From Acidimicrobiia bacterium (GTDB taxonomy: Bacteria > Actinomycetota > Acidimicrobiia > Acidimicrobiales > Bin134): a DNA stretch of 59,328 bases. Positions 16,562-23,667 of this stretch are shown here, one piece after another. The stretch lies in assembly GCA_022825005.1 (NCBI GenBank), contig JAJDYU010000028.1, positions 1-59,328 on the forward strand. Reading direction: 5' to 3'. Numbering within the stretch: position 1 is the stretch's first letter; each line of letters begins with the position of its first letter. The position numbers and the translations under genes are program-made. The notes under the pieces were generated by a model. That model was not told where the DNA came from, did no database searches, and worked only from the letters and a program-made list of their open reading frames with translations.

Positions 16562-16648
16562 CGCAGCCCCTTTGGTCGCCCTCGCCGGATACGAAAGTAC
16601 AAATATTGCGTTATTGTTTACCACGACATCGTTGAGGGGGCATGGCCG
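16562..16648. promoter_or_regulatory. AT-rich divergent promoter region
   Basis: This 87-bp gap between the acyl-CoA ligase and the aldo/keto reductase has an AT-rich core (about 16595-16620, with TACAAATATTGCGTTATTG) in otherwise GC-rich DNA, as expected of two back-to-back promoters. I could not settle on individual -10/-35 boxes. GAGGGGG at 16634-16640 is the ribosome-binding site of the reductase. Confidence 0.35.
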
Positions 16649-17644
16649 ATGGAGTACAGACAGGTTGGCAGCTCGGGCCTGGAGATCTCCGCCATCGGGC
16701 TCGGCTGCACCAACTTCGGGACCCGGGCCACTGATGAGCAGGCGGCCGAGATCATCCACGCCGCGATCGAACGCGGTATCACGCTTGTCGACACGGCCAA
16801 CAGCTACAGCGCGGGGAAGTCGGAGGAGGCGGTGGGCAGGGCGCTGCGAGGCCGGCGCGATCAGGTCATCCTCACATCGAAGTTCGCCCAGCCCATGGGC
16901 GAGGGGCCCATGAACTGCGGAGGGTCGCGACATCACATCATGCGGGCCGTCGAGGACAGCCTTCGCCGTCTCCAGACCGATCGGATCGACCTCTACCAAA
17001 TGCACATTCCCGACCCGGCGGTGCCGATAGAGGAGACCCTTCGCGCGCTCGACGACCTCATCAAGCAGGGGAAGGTTCGCTATATCGGAAACTCGTGTTT
17101 CGAGGCGTGGCAGCTTGCTGAAGCGGAGTGGACCTCCCGGAGCTCCGGCCTCGAGCGGTTCATCTCAACCCAATGCCACTACAGCCTTCTCACCCGGGAT
17201 GTCGAACACCACGTGCTGCCCGTGTGCGAGAAGTACGGCATTGGCGTGCTGCCCTTCTTCTCGCTCGAATCGGGCCTTTTGACCGGCAAATACCGAGCTG
17301 ACGGCGAGCTCCCGCCCGATGCTCGAGCGGCCAAGTTCCCGCAGTTCTTCTTCGGGGTGATGAACGAGGCGAATTTTGTCAAGATCGAGGCGCTGCACGA
17401 GTTTGCCGCCGCCCGCGGTCGGACCCTCACCGAGCTTTCGCTCGCCGCGATCTTGGCGCAGCCCCCGGTGAGCGCAGTAGTGGTGGGCGCCATGTCGCCC
17501 CAACAGCTCGACGGAAGCGTCGCAGCCCTCGACTGGAAGCTGACCCCTGAAGAGCGTGCCGAGATTGACGAGATCGCACCCTCTCCTGTACCCGACTGGC
17601 TGAGCTTCCTCCACCGCACAGCCGCGCCAGTGTGGCGAACATGA
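16649..17644 (+). CDS. aldo/keto reductase
   Basis: This NADPH-dependent oxidoreductase of 331 aa has the AKR barrel. The catalytic tetrad can be placed as Asp in VDTANSYS, Tyr in the same stretch, Lys in LTSKFAQP and His in YQMHIPDP. It opens with MEYRQVGSSGLEISAIGLG, the usual first strand. The cofactor-binding end has VVVGAMSPQQLDGSVAALDW. The start is ATG 16649, with GAGGGGG eight bases upstream. It begins a plus-strand run with an SDR, a serine hydrolase, a SnoaL-like protein and a FadD3-like ligase, so it probably reduces or oxidises a carbonyl in that pathway. The actual substrate is unknown. Confidence 0.92.
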   Translation: MEYRQVGSSGLEISAIGLGCTNFGTRATDEQAAEIIHAAIERGITLVDTANSYSAGKSEEAVGRALRGRRDQVILTSKFAQPMGEGPMNCGGSRHHIMRAVEDSLRRLQTDRIDLYQMHIPDPAVPIEETLRALDDLIKQGKVRYIGNSCFEAWQLAEAEWTSRSSGLERFISTQCHYSLLTRDVEHHVLPVCEKYGIGVLPFFSLESGLLTGKYRADGELPPDARAAKFPQFFFGVMNEANFVKIEALHEFAAARGRTLTELSLAAILAQPPVSAVVVGAMSPQQLDGSVAALDWKLTPEERAEIDEIAPSPVPDWLSFLHRTAAPVWRT

Positions 17645-17689
17645 ACGGTGCATCGTCCGGGCAAAGGAAGACCACCATGAGGAGCGGCG

Positions 17690-18523
17690 GTGAGCAGCAG
17701 TAGCTTCGTCCAGAAATACGGCCCTTGGGCCCTCATTGCCGGTGGAGCGCTTGGTTTGGGGGAGGCCTGGGCAAACGCCCTCGCGTCCCGCGGGCTGAAC
17801 ATCGCTTCGATAGACCGCAACCTCGCCGCACTCGACAAGCAGAAGGAAGAGCTCAAGCTCCGCTTCGGCGTTGACGTGCGTTCTATTCACGCCGATCTCA
17901 CCCACCCCGACGTATACGACGAGGTGGTGCACCATACGTCTGATCTCGAGGTTGGGATGATGGTGTACAGCGCGGCGATGGAGGTCGACCCGGCGAGAAT
18001 GGCTCCCCACCTTTTTCTCGACGGTTCCCTCCAAGCGCACCGAGACCTCATCGCCATAAACGTGTCCGGCCCGTGCGCCTTCGCCCACCACTTCGGCGCT
18101 CTTATGAAGGAGCGCGGTCACGGTGGACTGGTGTTGATCTCGTCGGGAGCGGACGGACAGGGCTCTCCCTTCGTCGTCAACTACGGGGCCTCGAAGGCGT
18201 ATGAGACCGTATTGGCCGAGGGACTTTGGTTCGAACTCGCCCCCCACGGCGTCGACGTAATCGCTGCACCCCTCGGGCTAACCCGGACGACTGCGCTGGC
18301 CAACTTCCCCCACGTCAAGGCGATGGCCGCCGATGACGCCGTTGAAGCGATCATTGATCAGCTCGGCAAGCGGCCCCAGGTGGTGCCGGGCCGCAAGAAC
18401 AGCCTTCAGCAGAGCTTCATGAAGCGGATCATGCCGAAGAAGCGGGCGATTCGCTGGTTTGCCAACATCCACCTCAACAATTTCCTTCGAGGCAACTCCG
18501 ACTATGACCTCTACCGGAACTGA
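17690..18523 (+). CDS. short-chain dehydrogenase/reductase (SDR)
   Basis: This 277-aa Rossmann-fold oxidoreductase has the cofactor loop AGGALGLGEAWA (a variant of TGxxxGxG), a basic/acidic site SIDRNLAAL after strand two, and the catalytic pair in NYGASKAYE (Tyr-x3-Lys), with Ser from LISSGADG. The start is GTG 17690 with GAGGAGCGGCG upstream. The C-terminus is longer and more basic than usual (MKRIMPKKRAIRWFANIH), perhaps contacting the membrane or a partner. Its final 20 bases overlap the start of the serine hydrolase. Its likely role is oxidation of a hydroxyacyl or ring alcohol in the same pathway; no finer call is possible. Confidence 0.88.
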   Translation: MSSSSFVQKYGPWALIAGGALGLGEAWANALASRGLNIASIDRNLAALDKQKEELKLRFGVDVRSIHADLTHPDVYDEVVHHTSDLEVGMMVYSAAMEVDPARMAPHLFLDGSLQAHRDLIAINVSGPCAFAHHFGALMKERGHGGLVLISSGADGQGSPFVVNYGASKAYETVLAEGLWFELAPHGVDVIAAPLGLTRTTALANFPHVKAMAADDAVEAIIDQLGKRPQVVPGRKNSLQQSFMKRIMPKKRAIRWFANIHLNNFLRGNSDYDLYRN

Positions 18524-19661
18524 CGGAGGCGAAGCAGTAGTCGAAGGCTTCGTCGCGGCCGGGTACGAAGCGGTCCGTGATGCGTTCGCCGCAAACTTCG
18601 AGCAGGGCCTTGAGCTTGGGGCGAGCTGTGCGGCCACCGTCGACGGCGAGTTTGTCGTCGACATCTGGGCTGGCAGCGCCGACACATCTGGACGGCCTTG
18701 GCAACAAGGCACAATCGTCAACACGTTCTCGGTGACGAAGACCATGGCCGCGATCTGCGTGCTGGCGTTGGTCGACTGCGGAGAACTGGAGCTCAATTCG
18801 CCCGTCGCCAAGTACTGGCCGGAGTTCGCCGCCAACGGGAAGAGCGCCATCACGGTCTCTCACGTCTTGGCCCACACCGCGGGCCTGTCCGGCTTCGAAC
18901 CGCCGGTAGTCGATGTCACCTTCCTCTACGACTGGTCGGCCTGCTGCGAGCGTCTCGCCGCCCAGGCGCCCTGGTGGGAGCCGGGGACGGCTTCGGGCTA
19001 CCACGCGGTGACGCAGGGCTTTCTGGTAGGAGAGGTGGTTCGGCGGGTTACCGGCACGACGATCGGACGCTTTTTTCGCGATGAGATCGCCGAACCGCTC
19101 GGAGCGGATTTCCACATCGGGTTGCCCGAATCCGAAGACCACCGCGTGGCCGAGCTCGTGCCACCGGCCCAGGGCCGGTCGCAACCGTTCCACACTGAGA
19201 TTGCCGAGCGGACGAGCAAGAGCACTCCGTTGAACGGTGGCGAGGCGAACAACCGCGCCTGGCGTGCCGCCGAGCTACCAGCGATCGGCGGCATTGGAAA
19301 CGCACGGTCCATCGCCCGAATCCACGCCATGATGGCCTGCGGTGGCGAGCTCTCAGGAACCCGGATGCTGAGCGAGTCAACCGTGGCCGCCGCGGCGTGC
19401 GCCCAGATCACCGGCGTCGACCTGGTCAACGGTGTTGAGCTGACGTTCGGCAATGGATTCGGGCTCAACAGCGAGACCACTCCGATCAGCCCCAATGAAC
19501 GGGCCATGTTCTGGGCCGGTTGGGGCGGCGCGTTCGCGGTGATCGACCTTGACGTTCGGGCCTCGGTTGCCTACGCGATGAATCGCATGGCCGACGACTC
19601 GGCCACCGACTTCCGAGGCGGCATCCTGGCCGCGACGGCTCTGGCGTGCGCCTCGGCGTGA
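18504..19661 (+). CDS. serine hydrolase, class C beta-lactamase / EstB-type esterase family
   Basis: This 385-aa enzyme has the penicillin-binding/beta-lactamase fold. The nucleophile motif is FSVTKTMA (Ser-x-x-Lys), the second motif SGYHAVTQG (Tyr in place of the Tyr-x-Asn block), and the third is probably WAGWGGAF (a Gly-rich stand-in for Lys-Thr-Gly). No signal peptide is present, so it acts in the cytoplasm. This fits an EstB-like esterase or lactonase rather than an antibiotic-degrading enzyme. The ATG at 18504 lies inside the 3' end of the SDR gene (20-base overlap), so translation is probably coupled. In the pathway it could open a lactone or an ester made by the neighbouring oxygenases. 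Confidence 0.88.
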   Translation: MTSTGTDGGEAVVEGFVAAGYEAVRDAFAANFEQGLELGASCAATVDGEFVVDIWAGSADTSGRPWQQGTIVNTFSVTKTMAAICVLALVDCGELELNSPVAKYWPEFAANGKSAITVSHVLAHTAGLSGFEPPVVDVTFLYDWSACCERLAAQAPWWEPGTASGYHAVTQGFLVGEVVRRVTGTTIGRFFRDEIAEPLGADFHIGLPESEDHRVAELVPPAQGRSQPFHTEIAERTSKSTPLNGGEANNRAWRAAELPAIGGIGNARSIARIHAMMACGGELSGTRMLSESTVAAAACAQITGVDLVNGVELTFGNGFGLNSETTPISPNERAMFWAGWGGAFAVIDLDVRASVAYAMNRMADDSATDFRGGILAATALACASA

Positions 19662-19733
19662 GCGTTTGCCGCCGCCTCGTGTTGTGGATAGAACACCACT
19701 TGCCCACTTGATCCCCATGGGAGGTATCGGGCC

Positions 19734-20135
19734 ATGACCAAACCTGACGACATCGCCAAAGCTGACGACATAGAAGCTATTCGGCGCCTCCTTGCCGATT
19801 ACTGCTTGGTCTGCGACGAGTGCCGATACGACGAATTCGCGCGCCTGTTCGGCGAGGACGGCGTTATGTACGCGTTCAGGCGGGAATGGAGCGGCCACGA
19901 CACGCTCGTCGAGTTCCTTAAGAATGCCCCCGAAGGCGTTCACCTGAACACGGCTGTTCGGATCGACCTTGATGGCGACAGGGCCGACGTGATGTCGAAC
20001 TTCGTGTTCTACACCCACGACAAGCAGGTTGGCAGCATGGGGATATACGAGGACGTGGTCGTCCGCGACGGTGATGGCTGGCGATTCGCCCGCCGAGCCA
20101 TCCGGATCGCAAAGCCCTCGAGCCACTCCGAATAG
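19734..20135 (+). CDS. SnoaL/NTF2-like small protein
   Basis: This 133-aa protein has the cone-shaped NTF2 fold pattern: an N-terminal helix (EAIRRLLADYCLVCDE), then YDEFARLFGEDGVMYAF, and beta strands ending VVVRDGDGWRFARRAIRI. Members include ketosteroid isomerases, ring-hydroxylating dioxygenase small subunits and polyketide cyclases, as well as non-catalytic binders. Asp residues in the pocket are present (DECRYDEF), but the exact catalytic set is not clear. The start is ATG 19734 with GGGAGG at about 19719. It lies 8 bp before the FadD3-like ligase and is surely in the same transcript. Its role is open: isomerase, dehydratase, or substrate binding. Confidence 0.82.
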   Translation: MTKPDDIAKADDIEAIRRLLADYCLVCDECRYDEFARLFGEDGVMYAFRREWSGHDTLVEFLKNAPEGVHLNTAVRIDLDGDRADVMSNFVFYTHDKQVGSMGIYEDVVVRDGDGWRFARRAIRIAKPSSHSE

Positions 20136-20143
20136 GGCGCCGG

Positions 20144-21718
20144 ATGTCGGGGAGCCGACCGTCGACCATTCCAGCGCTGGTCCACGACGCCGCGATTCGA
20201 TATCCCCAGACGGTCGCGCTCGAAGGCGACGATTGTTCGTGGACCTTTCCCGAACTCGCCGACGCCTGCCTCGCCTCCACCCGGGCGTTCATTGCCGCAG
20301 GCATCAACCCCGGCGACCGGGTGGCGATCTGGGCCCCCAACAGCCCCAGGTGGATCATTGCCGCGGTGGGTCTCCAATCGGCCGGGGCCGCTTTGGTACC
20401 CATGAACACCCGGTTCAAGCGCGACGAAGCCGCCGACATCCTGAGCCGCACCAAAGCCTCGCTGCTCGTGACGGTGGGCGACTTCCTGGGCACTCGCTAC
20501 CTCGACCTGATCTCCGACGCCCCCCTTCCCGCGCTAGAGCACCGAGTCTTGCTCGACGGCGCCGACGAACGCGCCCAGCCGTGGGAGGAGTTCCTCGACG
20601 CTGGCGAGCACGTGAGTGCCGACGAGGCCCGGGCCCGCACCGAGTCGATCGGTCCGGACGACCTCGCCGACATCATGTTCACCTCGGGCACTACTGGACG
20701 CCCCAAGGGTGTGACTATCACCCATGGACAGAACCTGTTCGCCTACGAGCGGTGGACCGATGCGGTGGGCCTCTGCCACGGTGATCGGTACCTGATCGTC
20801 AACCCGTTCTTCCACGCCTTCGGCTACAAGGCCGGATGGATGGCGTGCATCATGAGAGGCTGCACCATCCTGCCGGAGCCTGTGCTCGACGTCGACCGGG
20901 TTCTCCGCAGGGTTGGCGAGGAGAAGGTGTCGGTGCTGCCTGGGACACCCGCCCTCTATGAGTCGCTCCTCATGCACCCCGACCGCAGCCGGTACGACCT
21001 GCAATCCCTGCGACTGGCCATCACCGGGGGAGCAGCGATTGCCCCGGAGCTCATTCACCGCGTCTACGACGAGCTGGGTTTCGACACTGCGGTCACCGGC
21101 TACGGCCTGACCGAGACGGCTGGCGTGGCCACCCAGAACCGGGCCGGCACCTCGCCTGAGACCATCGCCCTCACTTCAGGACCCCCGCTACCGGATATCG
21201 ACGTAATCGCCGTTGACAGTTCCGGCTGCGAGCTCGGACCCGGCGAATCCGGGGAGATCATGGTTCGGGGACCAAATGTCACGCGAGCCTTCCTCGACGA
21301 CCCTGAGGCAACCGCCGATGCCATCGACTCCGAGGGCTGGCTCCACACCGGTGACATCGGATTCTTCGATGCCGACGGCAACATCCACATCACCGACCGC
21401 CTGAAGGACATGTACATCATGGGCGGGTTCAACTGCTACCCGGCCGAAATCGAAGGCATCATGTACGAGATGCCCGAGATCGCCCAGGTCGCGGTCATCG
21501 GCGTCCCCGACAAGCGCATGGGTGAGGTAGGCATGGCCTTCGTCGTCGCCACACCGGGCACCTCCCCCTCTGCTTCCGACATCATCGCTTGGTGTCGCGA
21601 GAAGATGTCCAACTTCAAAGTCCCCCGCTCAGTTGAGTTCGTGGAGTCACTCCCTACGACGGCTTCGGGGAAGATCCAAAAGCACCTTCTTCAAGACCCT
21701 TCTGATCTGCCGGGGTGA
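20144..21718 (+). CDS. acyl-CoA synthetase, FadD3-like
   Basis: This is a 524-aa ANL ligase. Motifs are FTSGTTGRPKGVTITHG (P-loop), NPFFHAFGYKAGWMA, VTGYGLTETAG, LHTGDIGFFD and TDRLKDMYIMGGFNCYP, then PTTASGKIQKH with the catalytic Lys. The blocks NPFFHxFGYKAG and DRLKDMYIxGGFNxYPAE agree with my memory of FadD3, the actinobacterial ligase that activates the C/D-ring propionate left after steroid A/B-ring removal; this is family resemblance, not proof of substrate. It closes the plus-strand run AKR-SDR-hydrolase-SnoaL. The start may be ATG 20144, 8 bp after the previous stop. A Rieske oxygenase of KshA type lies 0.7 kb further on. Confidence 0.92.
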   Translation: MSGSRPSTIPALVHDAAIRYPQTVALEGDDCSWTFPELADACLASTRAFIAAGINPGDRVAIWAPNSPRWIIAAVGLQSAGAALVPMNTRFKRDEAADILSRTKASLLVTVGDFLGTRYLDLISDAPLPALEHRVLLDGADERAQPWEEFLDAGEHVSADEARARTESIGPDDLADIMFTSGTTGRPKGVTITHGQNLFAYERWTDAVGLCHGDRYLIVNPFFHAFGYKAGWMACIMRGCTILPEPVLDVDRVLRRVGEEKVSVLPGTPALYESLLMHPDRSRYDLQSLRLAITGGAAIAPELIHRVYDELGFDTAVTGYGLTETAGVATQNRAGTSPETIALTSGPPLPDIDVIAVDSSGCELGPGESGEIMVRGPNVTRAFLDDPEATADAIDSEGWLHTGDIGFFDADGNIHITDRLKDMYIMGGFNCYPAEIEGIMYEMPEIAQVAVIGVPDKRMGEVGMAFVVATPGTSPSASDIIAWCREKMSNFKVPRSVEFVESLPTTASGKIQKHLLQDPSDLPG

Positions 21719-21753
21719 GGCCACGCGGTGTGGCGGGATTCGGGTCAGAGCTC

Positions 21754-22377
21754 CTAGGCGCCGATGCCGCGGAGAATCAGTTGAGTGGCGTATCGGGCCG
21801 CGGCCTTCTCGTCGGAAAGATCGACCACAGTTGAGGTTGGGATCCAGATCATGCTGAGCACGCTCCGGGTGATCCAGTCGGCGGCAATCTGGATATCTAC
21901 ATCCTGAGCTATCTCTCCTCTCTCGCGCGCCTTCTCCAGCATCGGGATATTGCGCTCCACGGAGAGCTCCACGGTCCGGCTTGTCTTGCCGGCGAGCATC
22001 CGGCGATATAGGTCCACCGAACCGGCCGAGAGCTGGTCGACGAGGCCGCTCGAGAACCGGATGCTCGTGCGGATGCGAGTCTCAAGCTTCTCGGCCAGCG
22101 ACATCGAGTCATCGATGCGAGCGTCGACTGCATCCCAGTACCTATGAGCTGAGTACTCGATCACCGCGTCGAGGAGCTGGTCGCGGTCGCCGAAATACCG
22201 GTACACGGTGCCTCTCGAGATCCCGGCGGCCTCGGCGATGTCGCCCATGCTGGTCTTGTTCTCGCCGAACTGAAGGAGCATCTTGTAGCCGGCCGACACG
22301 ATGCGCTCGCGCATGTCGGTTGCGTTGGCAGTGGCAGGGGAAGTCAACGTGGTTCCTTCGTTCGACAACTCAAGCAT
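21754..22377 (-). CDS. TetR-family transcriptional regulator
   Basis: This 207-aa DNA-binding repressor-type protein starts at the ATG at 22377, with GGGAGG just upstream. The N-terminal helix-turn-helix is plain: RIVSAGYKMLLQFGENKTSM, then DIAEAAGISRGTVYRYFGD (residues about 46-64), followed by the linking RDQLLDAVIEYSAHRYW. The C-terminal half (about 100 aa) is the ligand-binding and dimer domain, specific to the inducer. It is transcribed divergently from the Rieske gene with only 25 bp between start codons; the gap holds ACCGCATACGGT. It probably controls the oxygenase and perhaps the wider cluster, with a pathway acyl-CoA or the substrate as inducer. It converges on the FadD3-like gene. 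Confidence 0.93.
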   Translation of the reverse strand: MLELSNEGTTLTSPATANATDMRERIVSAGYKMLLQFGENKTSMGDIAEAAGISRGTVYRYFGDRDQLLDAVIEYSAHRYWDAVDARIDDSMSLAEKLETRIRTSIRFSSGLVDQLSAGSVDLYRRMLAGKTSRTVELSVERNIPMLEKARERGEIAQDVDIQIAADWITRSVLSMIWIPTSTVVDLSDEKAAARYATQLILRGIGA

Positions 22378-22388
22378 GGTACCTCCCG

Positions 22389-22400
22389 ACCGCATACGGT
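22389..22400. promoter_or_regulatory. candidate TetR operator
   Basis: ACCG-CATA-CGGT is a perfect short inverted repeat lying inside the 25-bp gap between the divergent TetR and Rieske start codons. Position is the main argument; the arms are only four bases and chance occurrence is possible. Confidence 0.35.
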
Positions 22401-22402
22401 AG

Positions 22403-23344
22403 ATGTTGACCATGGCCGCCAACTTCCCGCACCCGCTTCCGACCGGCTGGTTTGCGGTTGAGTACAGCGATGAGCTCACGGTTGGAGAGGTTCGCCCCCT
22501 CGAGTTCTTCGGCCGCGATCTCGTGCTGTTCCGCGATGCCGGCGGCTCGGCCCACGTGCTCGATGCGCACTGCGCCCATCTCGGTGCCCATCTGGGCGTC
22601 GGGGGTGAAGTGGCCGGTGCCTGCATCCGGTGTCCCTTCCACGCCTGGGAGTACGACGGGGATGGTGAGTGCACCAACGTGCCGTACGGCCATGTGCCGC
22701 CCAACGCCCGGGTTCGGTCTTGGCCGATCTGTGAACGCAATGGCTTGGTCATGGTGTGGTACCACCCCCGCAACGAGCCACCGAGCTGGGAGGTCCCCTC
22801 GATCCCGGAGGCGACCAGCCCGGAGTGGTCCGACCCCCAGCGCTTTGAGTGGACGGTAAGAACCCAGCCCCAGGAGATCGCGGAGAACGTCTCAGACAGC
22901 GCCCACTTCCGGTTCGTGCACGGCACTCGCAACGTCCCCTCCACGGAGTCGACCTTCGAGGGCCCGATCCGTCACAGCCACAATCCCGTCTCGCTCGACA
23001 CACCGAGAGGGCCGGTAGACGGAGCGGTCACATCGAGCGCATTCGGGCTCGGGCTTGTCACCGTGCGGTACCAAGGCATCTGTGAGACGCTTCAGGTCGG
23101 CTCGGTTACACCCATCGACGAAGAGACCGTGCTCATCCGAAAGTCGTTCACCCAACTGCGCGTCGATGGCGAGAATCCCTCCGGCGGTGTGGCCGAGGCG
23201 ATCCTGCGCAACGTCGTGGGTCAGCTCGAACAGGACATTCCGATCTGGGAATCAAAGGCGTATCGCGAGCGCCCGCTGTTGACCTCAGGCGACGGACCCA
23301 TCATGCCCTTCCGCCGCTGGGCCCGGCAGTTCTACGACGACTAA
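22403..23344 (+). CDS. Rieske non-heme iron oxygenase (KshA-like)
   Basis: This is a 313-aa oxygenase component. The Rieske [2Fe-2S] motif is Cys57-x-His59 in DAHCAHLGAHL and Cys77-x2-His80 in RCPFHAWEYD. The mononuclear iron site is ENVSDSAHFRFVHG, giving Asp165, His168 and His173. The ENVxDxAHFxxVH block is shared with 3-ketosteroid 9-alpha-hydroxylase (KshA) and related oxygenases that hydroxylate alicyclic compounds. It is shorter than KshA at the C-terminus, so substrate may differ. No reductase partner (KshB type) is visible nearby. Two starts are possible, ATG 22403 and ATG 22412; no good ribosome-binding site is seen, so a leaderless mRNA is likely. It is divergent from the TetR gene. 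Confidence 0.93.
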   Translation: MLTMAANFPHPLPTGWFAVEYSDELTVGEVRPLEFFGRDLVLFRDAGGSAHVLDAHCAHLGAHLGVGGEVAGACIRCPFHAWEYDGDGECTNVPYGHVPPNARVRSWPICERNGLVMVWYHPRNEPPSWEVPSIPEATSPEWSDPQRFEWTVRTQPQEIAENVSDSAHFRFVHGTRNVPSTESTFEGPIRHSHNPVSLDTPRGPVDGAVTSSAFGLGLVTVRYQGICETLQVGSVTPIDEETVLIRKSFTQLRVDGENPSGGVAEAILRNVVGQLEQDIPIWESKAYRERPLLTSGDGPIMPFRRWARQFYDD

Positions 23345-23510
23345 ACGGCGATGACGATCTCGCCCTCGTAGTGCTCGGCCGCCAGCGCAATCCACTCGGA
23401 GTACTGCTCGGACGCACTGGCAGGGATTGGTGTCACCCGTGGGGCGTTCCCGCCGACGATGTCTGGAGCATCGCTCACGACTCTCCGCCGGAGTTGGCCT
23501 TGGGGTTCGG

Positions 23511-23546
23511 CGATTTGTCGACACGGGCCAGTGTGTTGACAAATCG
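23511..23546. repeat. strong inverted repeat 1 before fic
   Basis: Left arm CGATTTGTCGACAC (23511-23524) and right arm GTGTTGACAAATCG (23533-23546) pair over 14 bases with one mismatch, around an 8-base loop. No T-run follows, so it is not an obvious terminator. The right arm contains a perfect -35 hexamer TTGACA (23536-23541), which suggests an operator lying over a promoter. It sits in the 323-bp gene-free stretch 23345-23667. Confidence 0.65.
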
Positions 23547-23565
23547 TGCTTGAAATCGATAGATA
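23536..23565 (+). promoter_or_regulatory. candidate sigma-70 promoter
   Basis: TTGACA (23536-23541) is followed after 17-18 bases by ATAGAT/TAGATA, a modest -10 at the start of inverted repeat 2. A second candidate is TTGACG (23586-23591) followed after 17 bases by ATATAT (23609-23614). Either would drive fic. The DNA here is far more AT-rich than its surroundings. Confidence 0.4.
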
Positions 23566-23616
23566 TGGCAATATAAATTTCTATATTGACGAAAAAGTCT
23601 ATATTTCCATATATAT
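23559..23616. repeat. AT-rich inverted repeat 2 before fic
   Basis: Left arm ATAGATATGGCAATATA (23559-23575) pairs with the right arm at 23600-23616 over 17 bases with two mismatches; the loop is 24 bases. The loop and flanks repeat CTATATT (23581 and 23599) and TTGAC-type half sites (23586, and inverted at 23616-23621). It follows repeat 1 by 12 bp and ends 51 bp before the fic start. It may be a regulator site or the end of an inserted segment. Confidence 0.6.
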
Positions 23617-23667
23617 GTCAATCTGGGGCTGTATACTGACAGACGAACGGCTATTGGGGAGTCGCAC

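Larger units (their letters stand above)
23341..23571 (-). pseudogene. possible C-terminal remnant of an oxidoreductase-like gene
   Basis: A short minus-strand frame ends at 23341 with protein-like sequence in its last 35 or so residues (GGNAPRVTPIPASASEQY and EWIALAAEHYEGEIVIAV). Its stop overlaps the stop of the Rieske gene, as expected for a real convergent gene. Upstream of about 23470 the reading becomes Arg-rich and runs into the inverted repeats and AT-rich DNA. I read this as the tail of a lost gene, cut off when the fic region was joined; the family is not recognised. Confidence 0.3.

Noticed and set aside
16277..16648. N-terminal extension of the aldo/keto reductase to 455 aa
   Set aside because: The extension lies over the acyl-CoA ligase on the other strand and is not AKR-like; ATG 16649 has a good ribosome-binding site.
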